23,717 nucleotides of DNA from Oscillospiraceae bacterium (GTDB lineage Bacteria > Bacillota_A > Clostridia > Oscillospirales > CAG-272), in contig SVSF01000016.1 of the NCBI GenBank assembly GCA_015064425.1, forward strand, positions 1-23,717. The letters are read 5' to 3'. Each line of letters opens with the position of its first letter. Positions within the stretch are counted from its first letter, which is position 1. Positions 1-5,879 of this stretch are shown here, in pieces. A program made the translations under genes and the position numbers. The notes beneath the pieces were generated by a model. That model searched no databases, was not told where the DNA came from, and was given only the letters and a program-made list of their open reading frames with translations.

Positions 1-255
1 GCCGGCATCACCGTATCTTCAAGAGAAAGCGCCGAATTCAGAAACGGTATTATCAAAATAGCTGCGACAAAGGTATCAGCGGGGGTATCCACGGGAATAG
101 GGGACCATGAAGAAAAATACGGCGGAAAATGTGACGGGGAAAACAAAGGGGACGAGCAATTTGAAATAGATGACGGGAGGAGTCTCGGGGAGATGTATAA
201 GGACATAAGCGACAGAGGGCTTCAGCCCGTACTGAATGACTATCTGTATGTGTGA
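1..255 (+). CDS. thiH: 2-iminoacetate synthase ThiH, C-terminal fragment
   Basis: The reading frame is open from base 1 to a TGA at 253-255, so only the last 84 residues are present. The fragment contains AGITVSSRESAEFRN, then a KVSAGVSTGIG segment and QFEIDDGRSLGEMYKDI, ending RGLQPVLNDYLYV. This is the layout of the ThiH C-terminus (the 'T-MSAGSST-GGY' strand, then 'QFEI-D-RS' and 'G-P-W-D'). ThiH is the radical-SAM enzyme that cleaves tyrosine to dehydroglycine for the thiazole half of thiamine, the route usual in anaerobes. The cluster of CxxxCxxC cysteines lies outside the window. thiE follows after 8 nt, so it belongs to the thiamine operon. The region of about 20 residues before QFEI is rich in Gly, Lys and Asp and looks variable. 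Confidence 0.9.
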   Translation, partial: AGITVSSRESAEFRNGIIKIAATKVSAGVSTGIGDHEEKYGGKCDGENKGDEQFEIDDGRSLGEMYKDISDRGLQPVLNDYLYV

Positions 256-263
256 GGTAAAAT

Positions 264-899
264 ATGAAAATAACAGACACAAGGCTTTATTTTATAACTG
301 ACAGCACAGCGTACACGGAAGATGAATTTTTGTATAGGGTCGAGCGGGCGCTGATGGGTGGAGTGAGTCTGGTACAACTGAGAGAAAAGGAAAAGAGCAC
401 GAGAGAATATATGGATCTTGCATTTAAGGTACACAAAATATCCGAAAGATATTCTGTTCCTCTTTTGATCGACGACCGTGTAGACGTGGCACTTGCTGTA
501 GATGCCGAGGGAGTGCATTTGGGCCAGACTGATATGCCTGTTTCTGTTGCTCGCAAGCTTATAGGGGACCGCAAGATCATAGGAGCGACCTCAAAGACTG
601 TAGAGCAGGCGGTTCTTGCATACGCTGAAGGTGCAGATTATCTCGGAGTCGGTGCCATATTTCCTACGACCACTAAAGTAAAGACGGTTATCACGTCTGT
701 TGAGACACTTAAAGATATATGCGACTCAGTTCCTATTCCCGTAAATGCTATCGGAGGTCTTAATAAGAATAACATAGAGATACTAAAATCTGTTCCGATA
801 TCGGGGATATGCGCAGTGTCTGCAATAATGAAGGCTGAGGATCCGTACACTGCGGTAAAAGAACTTTTAATGAAGGAAGAGGAACTTGGCATATGGTAA
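264..899 (+). CDS. thiE: Thiamine phosphate synthase ThiE
   Basis: This 211-residue protein has the usual ThiE length and the complete TIM-barrel motif set. VQLREK is near residues 37-42, the Mg/pyrophosphate-binding DDR near 70-72, HLGQTD at 85-90, the pyrophosphate loop GAIFPTTTK at 130-138, AIGGL at 162-166 and GICAVSAI at 181-188. It joins HMP-pyrophosphate to thiazole phosphate to give thiamine monophosphate (TMP). The start ATG at 264 follows GAGGTAAAAT, a suitable ribosome site overlapping the thiH stop. The 3' end overlaps the next ORF (ATG at 893, stop at 897-899), so translation of the HAD gene is probably coupled to thiE. Identification by motif is firm. Confidence 0.97.
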   Translation: MKITDTRLYFITDSTAYTEDEFLYRVERALMGGVSLVQLREKEKSTREYMDLAFKVHKISERYSVPLLIDDRVDVALAVDAEGVHLGQTDMPVSVARKLIGDRKIIGATSKTVEQAVLAYAEGADYLGVGAIFPTTTKVKTVITSVETLKDICDSVPIPVNAIGGLNKNNIEILKSVPISGICAVSAIMKAEDPYTAVKELLMKEEELGIW

Positions 900-1540
900 A
901 GGGTGCGATATTTGACCTTGACGGCACTCTTTTTGATTCTATGGGTATTTGGGAAGATGCGGGAGAAAAATATCTTTCCTCCTTGGGATACAAGGCAAAA
1001 GAGGGTCTTGGACTTGCGATTAAAGATATGAATATTGATCAGGCTGCCGCTTATCTAAAAAAAGAGTATATTCTTTCAGAAGATATTTCTTATGTAATTG
1101 AAGGAATAAATAAAACAGTACGTGAAGGCAAGGTCAGACTTAAAAACGGCGCAAAGGAACTTTTAATTCGTTTTGAAAACAAAAACATAAAAATGTGTAT
1201 AGCTACCTCCAATTCCCGTGTTACTGCGGAAAGATATTTGGAGGAACATGGGATAAAGGACTTTTTTTTCGGAATATTGTGCTGTGATGAGCTTAAGTGC
1301 ACAAAAAGAAATGCATTTGTTTATGAAAAAGCTTTAGATATTTTGGGGACCGAAAGAAAAGAAACATTGGTGTTCGAGGATGCTTTCTGTTGCATAAAAG
1401 CGGCAAAGGAGGGCGGCTTTAAAGTGGCTGCGGTATATGACTTATATGAGGAAAAGCAGGAAGAAATAAAGGCTTTGGCAGATGTTTATATGAAGGACTT
1501 TGAAAATGTCAAAGAACTTTGGGAATTTATAGAAAGGTAA
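893..1540 (+). CDS. HAD-superfamily phosphatase, candidate TMP phosphatase
   Basis: This is a 215-residue HAD subfamily I hydrolase. The catalytic motif FDLDGT has D8 and D10, motif II is IATSNSR (T105/S106), the motif III lysine lies in the KCTKRNAF region near 135-142, and motif IV is VFEDAFCCIKAA (E162/D163). The helical cap between residues 15 and 85 fits the beta-phosphoglucomutase/phosphatase subgroup. It sits inside the thiamine operon, overlaps thiE by 7 bases and ends 5 bases before the thiD start. This operon encodes thiamine pyrophosphokinase, which needs free thiamine, and no ThiL (TMP kinase) is seen. I therefore infer that it removes the phosphate from TMP. HAD phosphatases for this step are known from plants and some bacteria. 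The family is certain; the substrate is inferred from context only. Confidence 0.85.
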   Translation: MVKGAIFDLDGTLFDSMGIWEDAGEKYLSSLGYKAKEGLGLAIKDMNIDQAAAYLKKEYILSEDISYVIEGINKTVREGKVRLKNGAKELLIRFENKNIKMCIATSNSRVTAERYLEEHGIKDFFFGILCCDELKCTKRNAFVYEKALDILGTERKETLVFEDAFCCIKAAKEGGFKVAAVYDLYEEKQEEIKALADVYMKDFENVKELWEFIER

Positions 1541-1545
1541 GAAAA

Positions 1546-2355
1546 ATGAAAACTGTTTTGACTATAGCGGGAAGCGACTCATCCGGCGGAGCGGGAATAC
1601 AAGCGGATATAAAGACTATTACTTTAAACGGAGCGTTTGCCATGAGCGCCATAACAGCTATGACTGCTCAAAATACGATGGGCGTGAGAAGCATATACGA
1701 ATCCTCTCCGAATTTTTTGAAGGACCAGATAGATGCGGTGTTTGAGGATATTTTTCCGGATTCCGTGAAGGTAGGAATGGTATCTTCCGAAAAGCTTATA
1801 AACGTGATAGCAGAACGTCTTGAGTTTTTCAGCGCAGCAAATATTGTTGTGGATCCCGTAATGGTATCTACCTGCGGATCAAAACTTATTGATGCCGATG
1901 CTCTCTGTACCTTAAAAGAAAGGCTGTTTCCCATATCCTCACTTATCACTCCGAATATTTCGGAGGCAGAAGTGCTTTTAGGAAATAAGATATTGAATGA
2001 AAACGATATGGTGTCAGCGGCAAGAGCTATCGGCGGAAGATACCGTTGTTCCGTTCTGCTCAAGGGTGGACACGGAAAAAAAGATGCTAACGATCTGCTT
2101 TATCACGAAGGAGAGATACACCTGTTTGAAGGAAAGAAAATACATAATCCCAATACGCACGGAACAGGCTGTACGCTTTCTTCGGCCATAGCCACCAACC
2201 TTGCAAAAGGTTTCGATATATATGAATCCGTGAAAAGGGGAAAAGAATATGTTTCAGGTGCCATCTCAGCTATGCTTGATCTCGGTAAGGGTTCGGGTCC
2301 TATGGATCACGGATTTTATCTTAAATCTGTTTTTACAGAAGAAAAGGAAGGCTAA
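1546..2355 (+). CDS. thiD: Hydroxymethylpyrimidine/phosphomethylpyrimidine kinase ThiD
   Basis: This 269-residue ribokinase-fold enzyme phosphorylates HMP and then HMP-P. The N-terminus KTVLTIAGSDSSGGAGIQAD is the ThiD signature, followed by AMTAQNT, VDPVMVSTCG, TPNISEAE, LLKGGH and, near the C-terminus, the anion-hole/catalytic motif HGTGCTLSSAIA. I chose the ATG at 1546, which puts the protein at the normal ThiD start with AGAAAGG 8 nt upstream. The in-frame ATG at 1519 would add nine residues inside the preceding HAD gene and has no family support. It is followed 3 nt later by thiC. It supplies HMP-PP for ThiE. Confidence 0.96.
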   Translation: MKTVLTIAGSDSSGGAGIQADIKTITLNGAFAMSAITAMTAQNTMGVRSIYESSPNFLKDQIDAVFEDIFPDSVKVGMVSSEKLINVIAERLEFFSAANIVVDPVMVSTCGSKLIDADALCTLKERLFPISSLITPNISEAEVLLGNKILNENDMVSAARAIGGRYRCSVLLKGGHGKKDANDLLYHEGEIHLFEGKKIHNPNTHGTGCTLSSAIATNLAKGFDIYESVKRGKEYVSGAISAMLDLGKGSGPMDHGFYLKSVFTEEKEG

Positions 2356-2358
2356 AGG

Positions 2359-3663
2359 ATGAGAGAATATACTACACAGATGGATGCGGCGAAAAAAGGG
2401 ATAATTACTCCTGAAATGTTGAGGGTCGCGGAAAAAGAATACAGAGAACCGAAAGAAATATGTGCACTTGTAGCTCAAGGTAAAATAGCTATATGTGCTA
2501 ACAGACTTCATAAATGTATAGATCCGGTAGGAGTCGGGTCTATGCTAAGGACAAAAATAAACGTTAACCTTGGAGTATCGAGAGATCTTAACGATCTGCA
2601 AGAAGAAATGCAAAAGGTCAGAACGGCGATCGATCTGGGAGCGGATGCTATTATGGATCTGTCATCACACGGAGATACACAGTTTTTCAGAAGGAAACTC
2701 AGCTCAGAGTGCCCCGTGATGATAGGTACCGTGCCTGTATATGACAGCGTTATTCATTATAAGAGAGATCTGGCAAGTCTCAGCGCAAAAGATCTTATAG
2801 ACGTTGTAAGACTTCATGCGGAAGACGGGGTGGATTTTGTAACTCTTCACTGCGGAATTACCCGCAAGACTATAGAGCAGATAAAAAAGCACAAAAGGAA
2901 GATGAATATAGTTTCAAGAGGAGGCTCTCTTATATTTGCATGGATGTGCATGACGGGAGAGGAGAATCCATTTTACGAATATTTTGATGATATACTTGAC
3001 ATATGCCGTGAATATGACGTTACTATATCTTTGGGTGATGCGTGCCGTCCGGGCTGTCTTGCCGACGGAAGCGACGTATGTCAGATAGAGGAGCTTGTAC
3101 GGTTGGGAGAACTTGCCAAGAGGGCATGGGATAAAGATGTGCAGGTAATGATCGAGGGGCCGGGGCATATGCCTATGGATCAGATAGAAGCAAATATGAA
3201 GTTACAGCAGACTGTATGTCTCGGAGCTCCTTTTTACGTTTTGGGACCGATAGTTACAGACATAGCACCGGGATATGACCATATTACATCTGCTATAGGC
3301 GGTGCTGTTGCTGCGGCAAGCGGAGCTGCATTTTTGTGTTACGTAACGCCCGCAGAGCATTTGGCTCTACCTAATATCGACGACGTAAAGCACGGCATAA
3401 TTGCAACAAAAATAGCGGCGCATGCGGCCGATATAGCTAAGGGTATACCTCATGCAAGAGACCTTGACGATGCTATGGCAGATGCCAGGAGAACATTTGA
3501 TTGGGATAAACAGTGGGAATGCTCTATAGATCCCGAGACGGCAAAAGGCATAAGAGAAAGCAGGGCACCGGAATTTAATGACAGTTGTTCCATGTGCGGT
3601 AAATTCTGCGCAGTGAGAAGTATGAATAAGGCACTTAACGGTGAGTATATTGATATACTGTAA
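2359..3663 (+). CDS. thiC: Phosphomethylpyrimidine synthase ThiC
   Basis: This radical-SAM enzyme of 434 residues rearranges aminoimidazole ribotide into HMP phosphate. Diagnostic segments are ANRLHKCIDPVGVG, DLGADAIMDLSSHGD, FVTLHCGIT, SRGGS, SLGDACRPGCLADGSD, IEGPGHMPMDQI, FYVLGPIVTDIAPGYDHI and CYVTPAEHL. The C-terminal cluster motif CxxCxxxxC falls at C410, C413 and C418 (CSMCGKFCAVR). The length matches the shorter firmicute form, lacking the N-terminal extension of proteobacterial and plant ThiC. It lies 3 nt after thiD and 11 nt before the TPK gene, all in one operon. No TPP riboswitch is seen between these genes; any such switch would be upstream of the window. Confidence 0.98.
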   Translation: MREYTTQMDAAKKGIITPEMLRVAEKEYREPKEICALVAQGKIAICANRLHKCIDPVGVGSMLRTKINVNLGVSRDLNDLQEEMQKVRTAIDLGADAIMDLSSHGDTQFFRRKLSSECPVMIGTVPVYDSVIHYKRDLASLSAKDLIDVVRLHAEDGVDFVTLHCGITRKTIEQIKKHKRKMNIVSRGGSLIFAWMCMTGEENPFYEYFDDILDICREYDVTISLGDACRPGCLADGSDVCQIEELVRLGELAKRAWDKDVQVMIEGPGHMPMDQIEANMKLQQTVCLGAPFYVLGPIVTDIAPGYDHITSAIGGAVAAASGAAFLCYVTPAEHLALPNIDDVKHGIIATKIAAHAADIAKGIPHARDLDDAMADARRTFDWDKQWECSIDPETAKGIRESRAPEFNDSCSMCGKFCAVRSMNKALNGEYIDIL

Positions 3664-3674
3664 GGAGACAAAAT

Positions 3675-4301
3675 ATGAGAAGATGCGTTATAGTCGGAGC
3701 CGCTGATATAGGCGATCCCGAAAAGATCCGCGGATATTTCAAATGCAGCGACCGATTTATATTTTGCGACGGAGGAATAAGACATATGGACAGCCTTCGC
3801 GTAAGTCCTTACCTTTTTGTAGGAGATTTTGATTCCTACGTACTTCCGCAAACAGAGACGGAGACCATCATCCTTCCTAGGGAAAAGGACGATACAGATA
3901 CCGTGTTTGCCACAAAAGAGGCGTTGAGAAGAGGCTTTGACGAATTCCTTTTTGTTGGTGTTATGGGCGGAAGGCCTGACCACAGCTTTGCAAATATATC
4001 TCTTATGCTTATGCTTGACTCCTTGGGTAAATATTCTATGATCGCGGGGGACGGCTTTGAGATGGAGATAGTATCAAGGAGAGTCGCATATGTAGAAGAC
4101 GGAGCAAAGTATTTTTCTTTGCTCCCCATATGTGAAGAAGCGGAAGGAGTGAGCATAAAAGGAGCAAAATATCCGCTGAAGGAAGAAAAGATATGCTGCG
4201 AATATCCATTTGCGGTAAGTAATGAGGTGTTGGAAGGCCAAAGAGCAGAGATCTCAGTAAAAAAAGGCAGGTTGTGCCTTATAAAAATTTTTTCGGAATA
4301 G
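3675..4301 (+). CDS. thiN: Thiamine pyrophosphokinase (TPK/ThiN family)
   Basis: This 208-residue protein carries the TPK motifs: CDGG at 31-34, GDFDS at 50-54, KDDTD at 71-75 and GGRPDH at 98-103. A C-terminal thiamine-binding beta domain ends in a basic stretch (EISVKKGRLCLIKIF). It transfers pyrophosphate from ATP to free thiamine, giving TPP. The Shine-Dalgarno is TAAGGAGACAAAAT, overlapping the thiC stop. It is the last gene of the thiamine operon. Because TPK acts on thiamine and not on TMP, its presence beside de novo genes implies either vitamin salvage or a TMP phosphatase, for which the HAD gene at 893 is the obvious candidate. Confidence 0.95.
   Translation: MRRCVIVGAADIGDPEKIRGYFKCSDRFIFCDGGIRHMDSLRVSPYLFVGDFDSYVLPQTETETIILPREKDDTDTVFATKEALRRGFDEFLFVGVMGGRPDHSFANISLMLMLDSLGKYSMIAGDGFEMEIVSRRVAYVEDGAKYFSLLPICEEAEGVSIKGAKYPLKEEKICCEYPFAVSNEVLEGQRAEISVKKGRLCLIKIFSE
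4264..4293 (+). terminator. Possible intragenic terminator at the end of the TPK gene
   Basis: AAGGCA (4264-4269) and TGCCTT (4275-4280) form a 6-bp stem with a GGTTG loop. A T6 run at 4288-4293 follows after an AT-rich gap of 7 bases. The gap between stem and T run is longer than usual, so activity is doubtful. It lies in the last codons of the TPK gene, and no other terminator is seen before the next promoter. Confidence 0.25.
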
Positions 4302-4304
4302 TAC

Positions 4305-4333
4305 TTTTTCTCTTCCGCTTGCTATGGTATAAT
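4305..4333 (+). promoter_or_regulatory. Sigma-A promoter with extended -10 for the ProX/HAD operon
   Basis: A perfect TATAAT is at 4328-4333, preceded by TGG (extended -10, TGN). The -35 region (TTTTTC at 4305-4310, 17-bp spacing) is poor, as is common with extended -10 promoters. The predicted start is near 4340, about 20 nt before the GGAGG site of the gene at 4362. Confidence 0.6.
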
Positions 4334-4361
4334 ATTCCTTGTATAAGAACGGAGGGATCCT

Positions 4362-4901
4362 ATGCTGGTAAAAAGTGAAATATTAACTTCTGCGCCGGAG
4401 ACATACAAAAGCGAGGTGCATAAAGCGATATATGGCGCTCTTGAAAAGCTTGGTATAGCGTTTGAACGTGTAGATACGGATGAGCTCGTTACAATGGATG
4501 ATTGTGCTGTTGTGGATGAAAAGCTTGGTATGAAAACGGTAAAGACATTGTTTTTGTGCAATCGTCAGCAGACAGATTTTTATATATTCGTTACTCCCGG
4601 GGACAAGCCTTTCCGAACGAAGGATTTCAGTTCCGCAATGGGAATATCAAGGGTATCTTTTGCTCCTCCCGAAATACTTTTTGATATGCTGGGCTGTGAG
4701 GTCGGAGGTACAAGTGTGCTAAGCTGTATAAATGACAAGGAACTTCGCGTAAAGGTGGTTTTCGATAAAGAGGTACTTAAGGACGAAAGCTACGGTTGCA
4801 ATGACGGTACCACGACCTGTTATATGAAACTGAAAACGGAAGATGTTTTTAATAAGTATCTTCATTACATCAACCACACTCCCGCAGTTATAGAGGTTTA
4901 A
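4362..4901 (+). CDS. YbaK/ProX-family prolyl-tRNA editing (deacylase) domain protein
   Basis: This 179-residue free-standing editing domain is related to the YbaK/EbsC and prolyl-tRNA synthetase INS domains, closest in layout to the ProX (PrdX, 'prolyl-tRNA synthetase associated domain') group. It has EVHKAIYGALEKLGIAFERVDTDE, then a central conserved lysine in KTVKTLFLCN (K61), and a C-terminal GTTTCYMKL (149-157) corresponding to the substrate-pocket 'G-N-nts' region. Members hydrolyse Ala-tRNA(Pro) or related mischarged tRNAs in the cytosol. The start has GGAGGGATCCT upstream. It has its own promoter and is followed after one base by a HAD gene. The exact mischarged substrate cannot be set from the sequence. 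Confidence 0.85.
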   Translation: MLVKSEILTSAPETYKSEVHKAIYGALEKLGIAFERVDTDELVTMDDCAVVDEKLGMKTVKTLFLCNRQQTDFYIFVTPGDKPFRTKDFSSAMGISRVSFAPPEILFDMLGCEVGGTSVLSCINDKELRVKVVFDKEVLKDESYGCNDGTTTCYMKLKTEDVFNKYLHYINHTPAVIEV

Positions 4902-4902
4902 T

Positions 4903-5619
4903 ATGCTTAAAGGAAAAAAGGCGGCGATATTCGACATGGACGGTACACTTATCGATTCGGTGGGTGTATGGAATTCTGTTGACGAGATACTCATATCAAA
5001 AATAAGAAAAGACGGGAAGAACGATATGCCTGAGGTACAGATGCTCAGGGATGAAGCTTTGAGAAAATATTCCGATACAAAGGACCCATATAAGGAGTAT
5101 TGCAGGGATCTGAAGGAGCTTTTTCTATCCGATCTGACTGTGGATGAGATATACGGAATAAGGTACGACATTTCCAATGAATATCTGAAGGATACCGTAG
5201 ACTATAAAAAGGGTGCGGATATTTTTATAAGAAAGCTTAAGGAAAAAGGGTATATTCTTGCTATAGCAAGTACCACAAAAAGAAATAATATAAATGTATA
5301 TAAAACGCTTAACAGAAAAATAATGGATAAGGCACCCTTGGACGAATATTTCTCGCTTATATATACTAGGGAGGATGCAAAAGAAATAAAACCTCATCCC
5401 GAGATATATTTAAAGACCGTAAAAGACCTGGGACTTTGCGCCGAAGAATGTATTGTGTTTGAAGATTCTTTAGTTGGGGTCGAAGCAGCCAAAGCGGCGG
5501 GCTTGGATACAGTCGCTGTGTATGACAGATATTCTGAGGATGATACCGAAAAAATAAAGATGCTTGCCGACGAATGGACAGATTCTTACGCTGAGTTTAT
5601 GAAAAAAGAGGGGATTTGA
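4903..5619 (+). CDS. HAD-superfamily hydrolase, subfamily IA (phosphatase-like)
   Basis: This 238-residue HAD enzyme has all four motifs: FDMDGT (D11/D13), IASTTKR (S123/T124), KPHPEIY with K163, and VFEDSLVGVEAA (E187/D188). A long helical cap covers about residues 18-100. It resembles the HAD gene at 893 in overall form: the cap begins with a similar segment (DSMGIWEDAGE there, DSVGVWNSVDE here) and both end in an AVYD-Y-E...ADxY/W tail, so the two may be distant paralogues. It begins one base after the ProX stop and ends the operon, with a strong terminator 44 bases downstream. The substrate is unknown; sugar phosphates or nucleotides are typical for the group. Confidence 0.85.
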   Translation: MLKGKKAAIFDMDGTLIDSVGVWNSVDEILISKIRKDGKNDMPEVQMLRDEALRKYSDTKDPYKEYCRDLKELFLSDLTVDEIYGIRYDISNEYLKDTVDYKKGADIFIRKLKEKGYILAIASTTKRNNINVYKTLNRKIMDKAPLDEYFSLIYTREDAKEIKPHPEIYLKTVKDLGLCAEECIVFEDSLVGVEAAKAAGLDTVAVYDRYSEDDTEKIKMLADEWTDSYAEFMKKEGI

Positions 5620-5662
5620 GATCTGTCGGCGCTTTGAAACAATTAAAAACAAAATAAAAGAT

Positions 5663-5701
5663 AAAAGCTTCGTTATTATACTTGACGAAGCTTTTTATTT
5701 T
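5663..5701 (+). terminator. Rho-independent terminator of the ProX/HAD operon
   Basis: AAAAGCTTCGT (5663-5673) pairs perfectly with ACGAAGCTTTT (5685-5695) over 11 bp with an 11-nt loop, followed by a T-rich tail (ATTTTT). Its loop and right arm also contain the -35 box of the next promoter. Confidence 0.9.
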
Positions 5702-5710
5702 TGGTACAAT
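5682..5710 (+). promoter_or_regulatory. Sigma-A promoter for the CNNM leader transcript, overlapping the upstream terminator
   Basis: The -35 is TTGACG (5682-5687), the spacer exactly 17 bp and the -10 TACAAT (5705-5710). The predicted transcript start is near 5717. This gives a leader of about 160 nt before the CNNM start codon at 5880, holding a small ORF and a hairpin. Confidence 0.75.
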
Positions 5711-5747
5711 CATCTAAACCGATAAAGATGGGAGGAGATACTTTTTC

Positions 5748-5822
5748 ATGGACAGTAGCGACGGTGACCAGTGTATTTATATGATGAACTACAGAATCTA
5801 TACGGCATATCTGTGTCTTTAA
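5748..5822 (+). CDS. Leader peptide ORF (24 aa) upstream of the CNNM gene
   Basis: An ATG at 5748 opens 24 codons ending in TAA (5820-5822). A strong GGGAGGAG site lies at 5730-5736, with a somewhat long spacing to the ATG. The peptide starts MDSSDGDQ, with three Asp in its first seven residues. Its second half is rich in tyrosine (residues 11, 15, 18 and 21) and ends AYLCL. There is no hydrophobic stretch or signal peptide, so a structural protein role is unlikely. The position is typical of a regulatory leader: just after a promoter, with the stop codon touching the left arm of a hairpin-T element. An overlapping ATG at 5728 in another frame gives 18 codons but has no good ribosome site. 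I do not recognise a named family. Translation is supported by layout only. Confidence 0.55.
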   Translation: MDSSDGDQCIYMMNYRIYTAYLCL

Positions 5823-5852
5823 GGGGGCAGGTGTGCCTTTTTGTGTTTTTTT
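5821..5852 (+). terminator. Candidate attenuator hairpin after the leader peptide
   Basis: AAGGGGGCA (5821-5829) pairs with TGCCTTTTT (5834-5842) over nine positions, three of them G-T, around a GGTG loop. TGTGTTTTTTT runs to 5852. The left arm begins inside the leader stop codon, so a ribosome at that stop would mask it. The CNNM ribosome site (GGAG, 5871-5874) is downstream, so termination here would silence the gene. Confidence 0.5.
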
Positions 5853-5879
5853 ATAAAATGATAAAATAACGGAGAAAAA

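Noticed and set aside
1519..1545. Upstream ATG for thiD
   Set aside because: It lies within the HAD gene and adds nine residues before the conserved ThiD N-terminus; the ATG at 1546 has a better ribosome site.
1..4361. TPP riboswitch for the thiamine genes
   Set aside because: No gap in this stretch is long enough (largest 60 bases) and no THI-box pattern was seen; any riboswitch would be upstream of the window.
5728..5784. Alternative 18-codon ORF overlapping the CNNM leader peptide
   Set aside because: Its ATG lies before the GGAGGAG site, with no ribosome site of its own; the ATG at 5748 fits better and its stop meets the hairpin.
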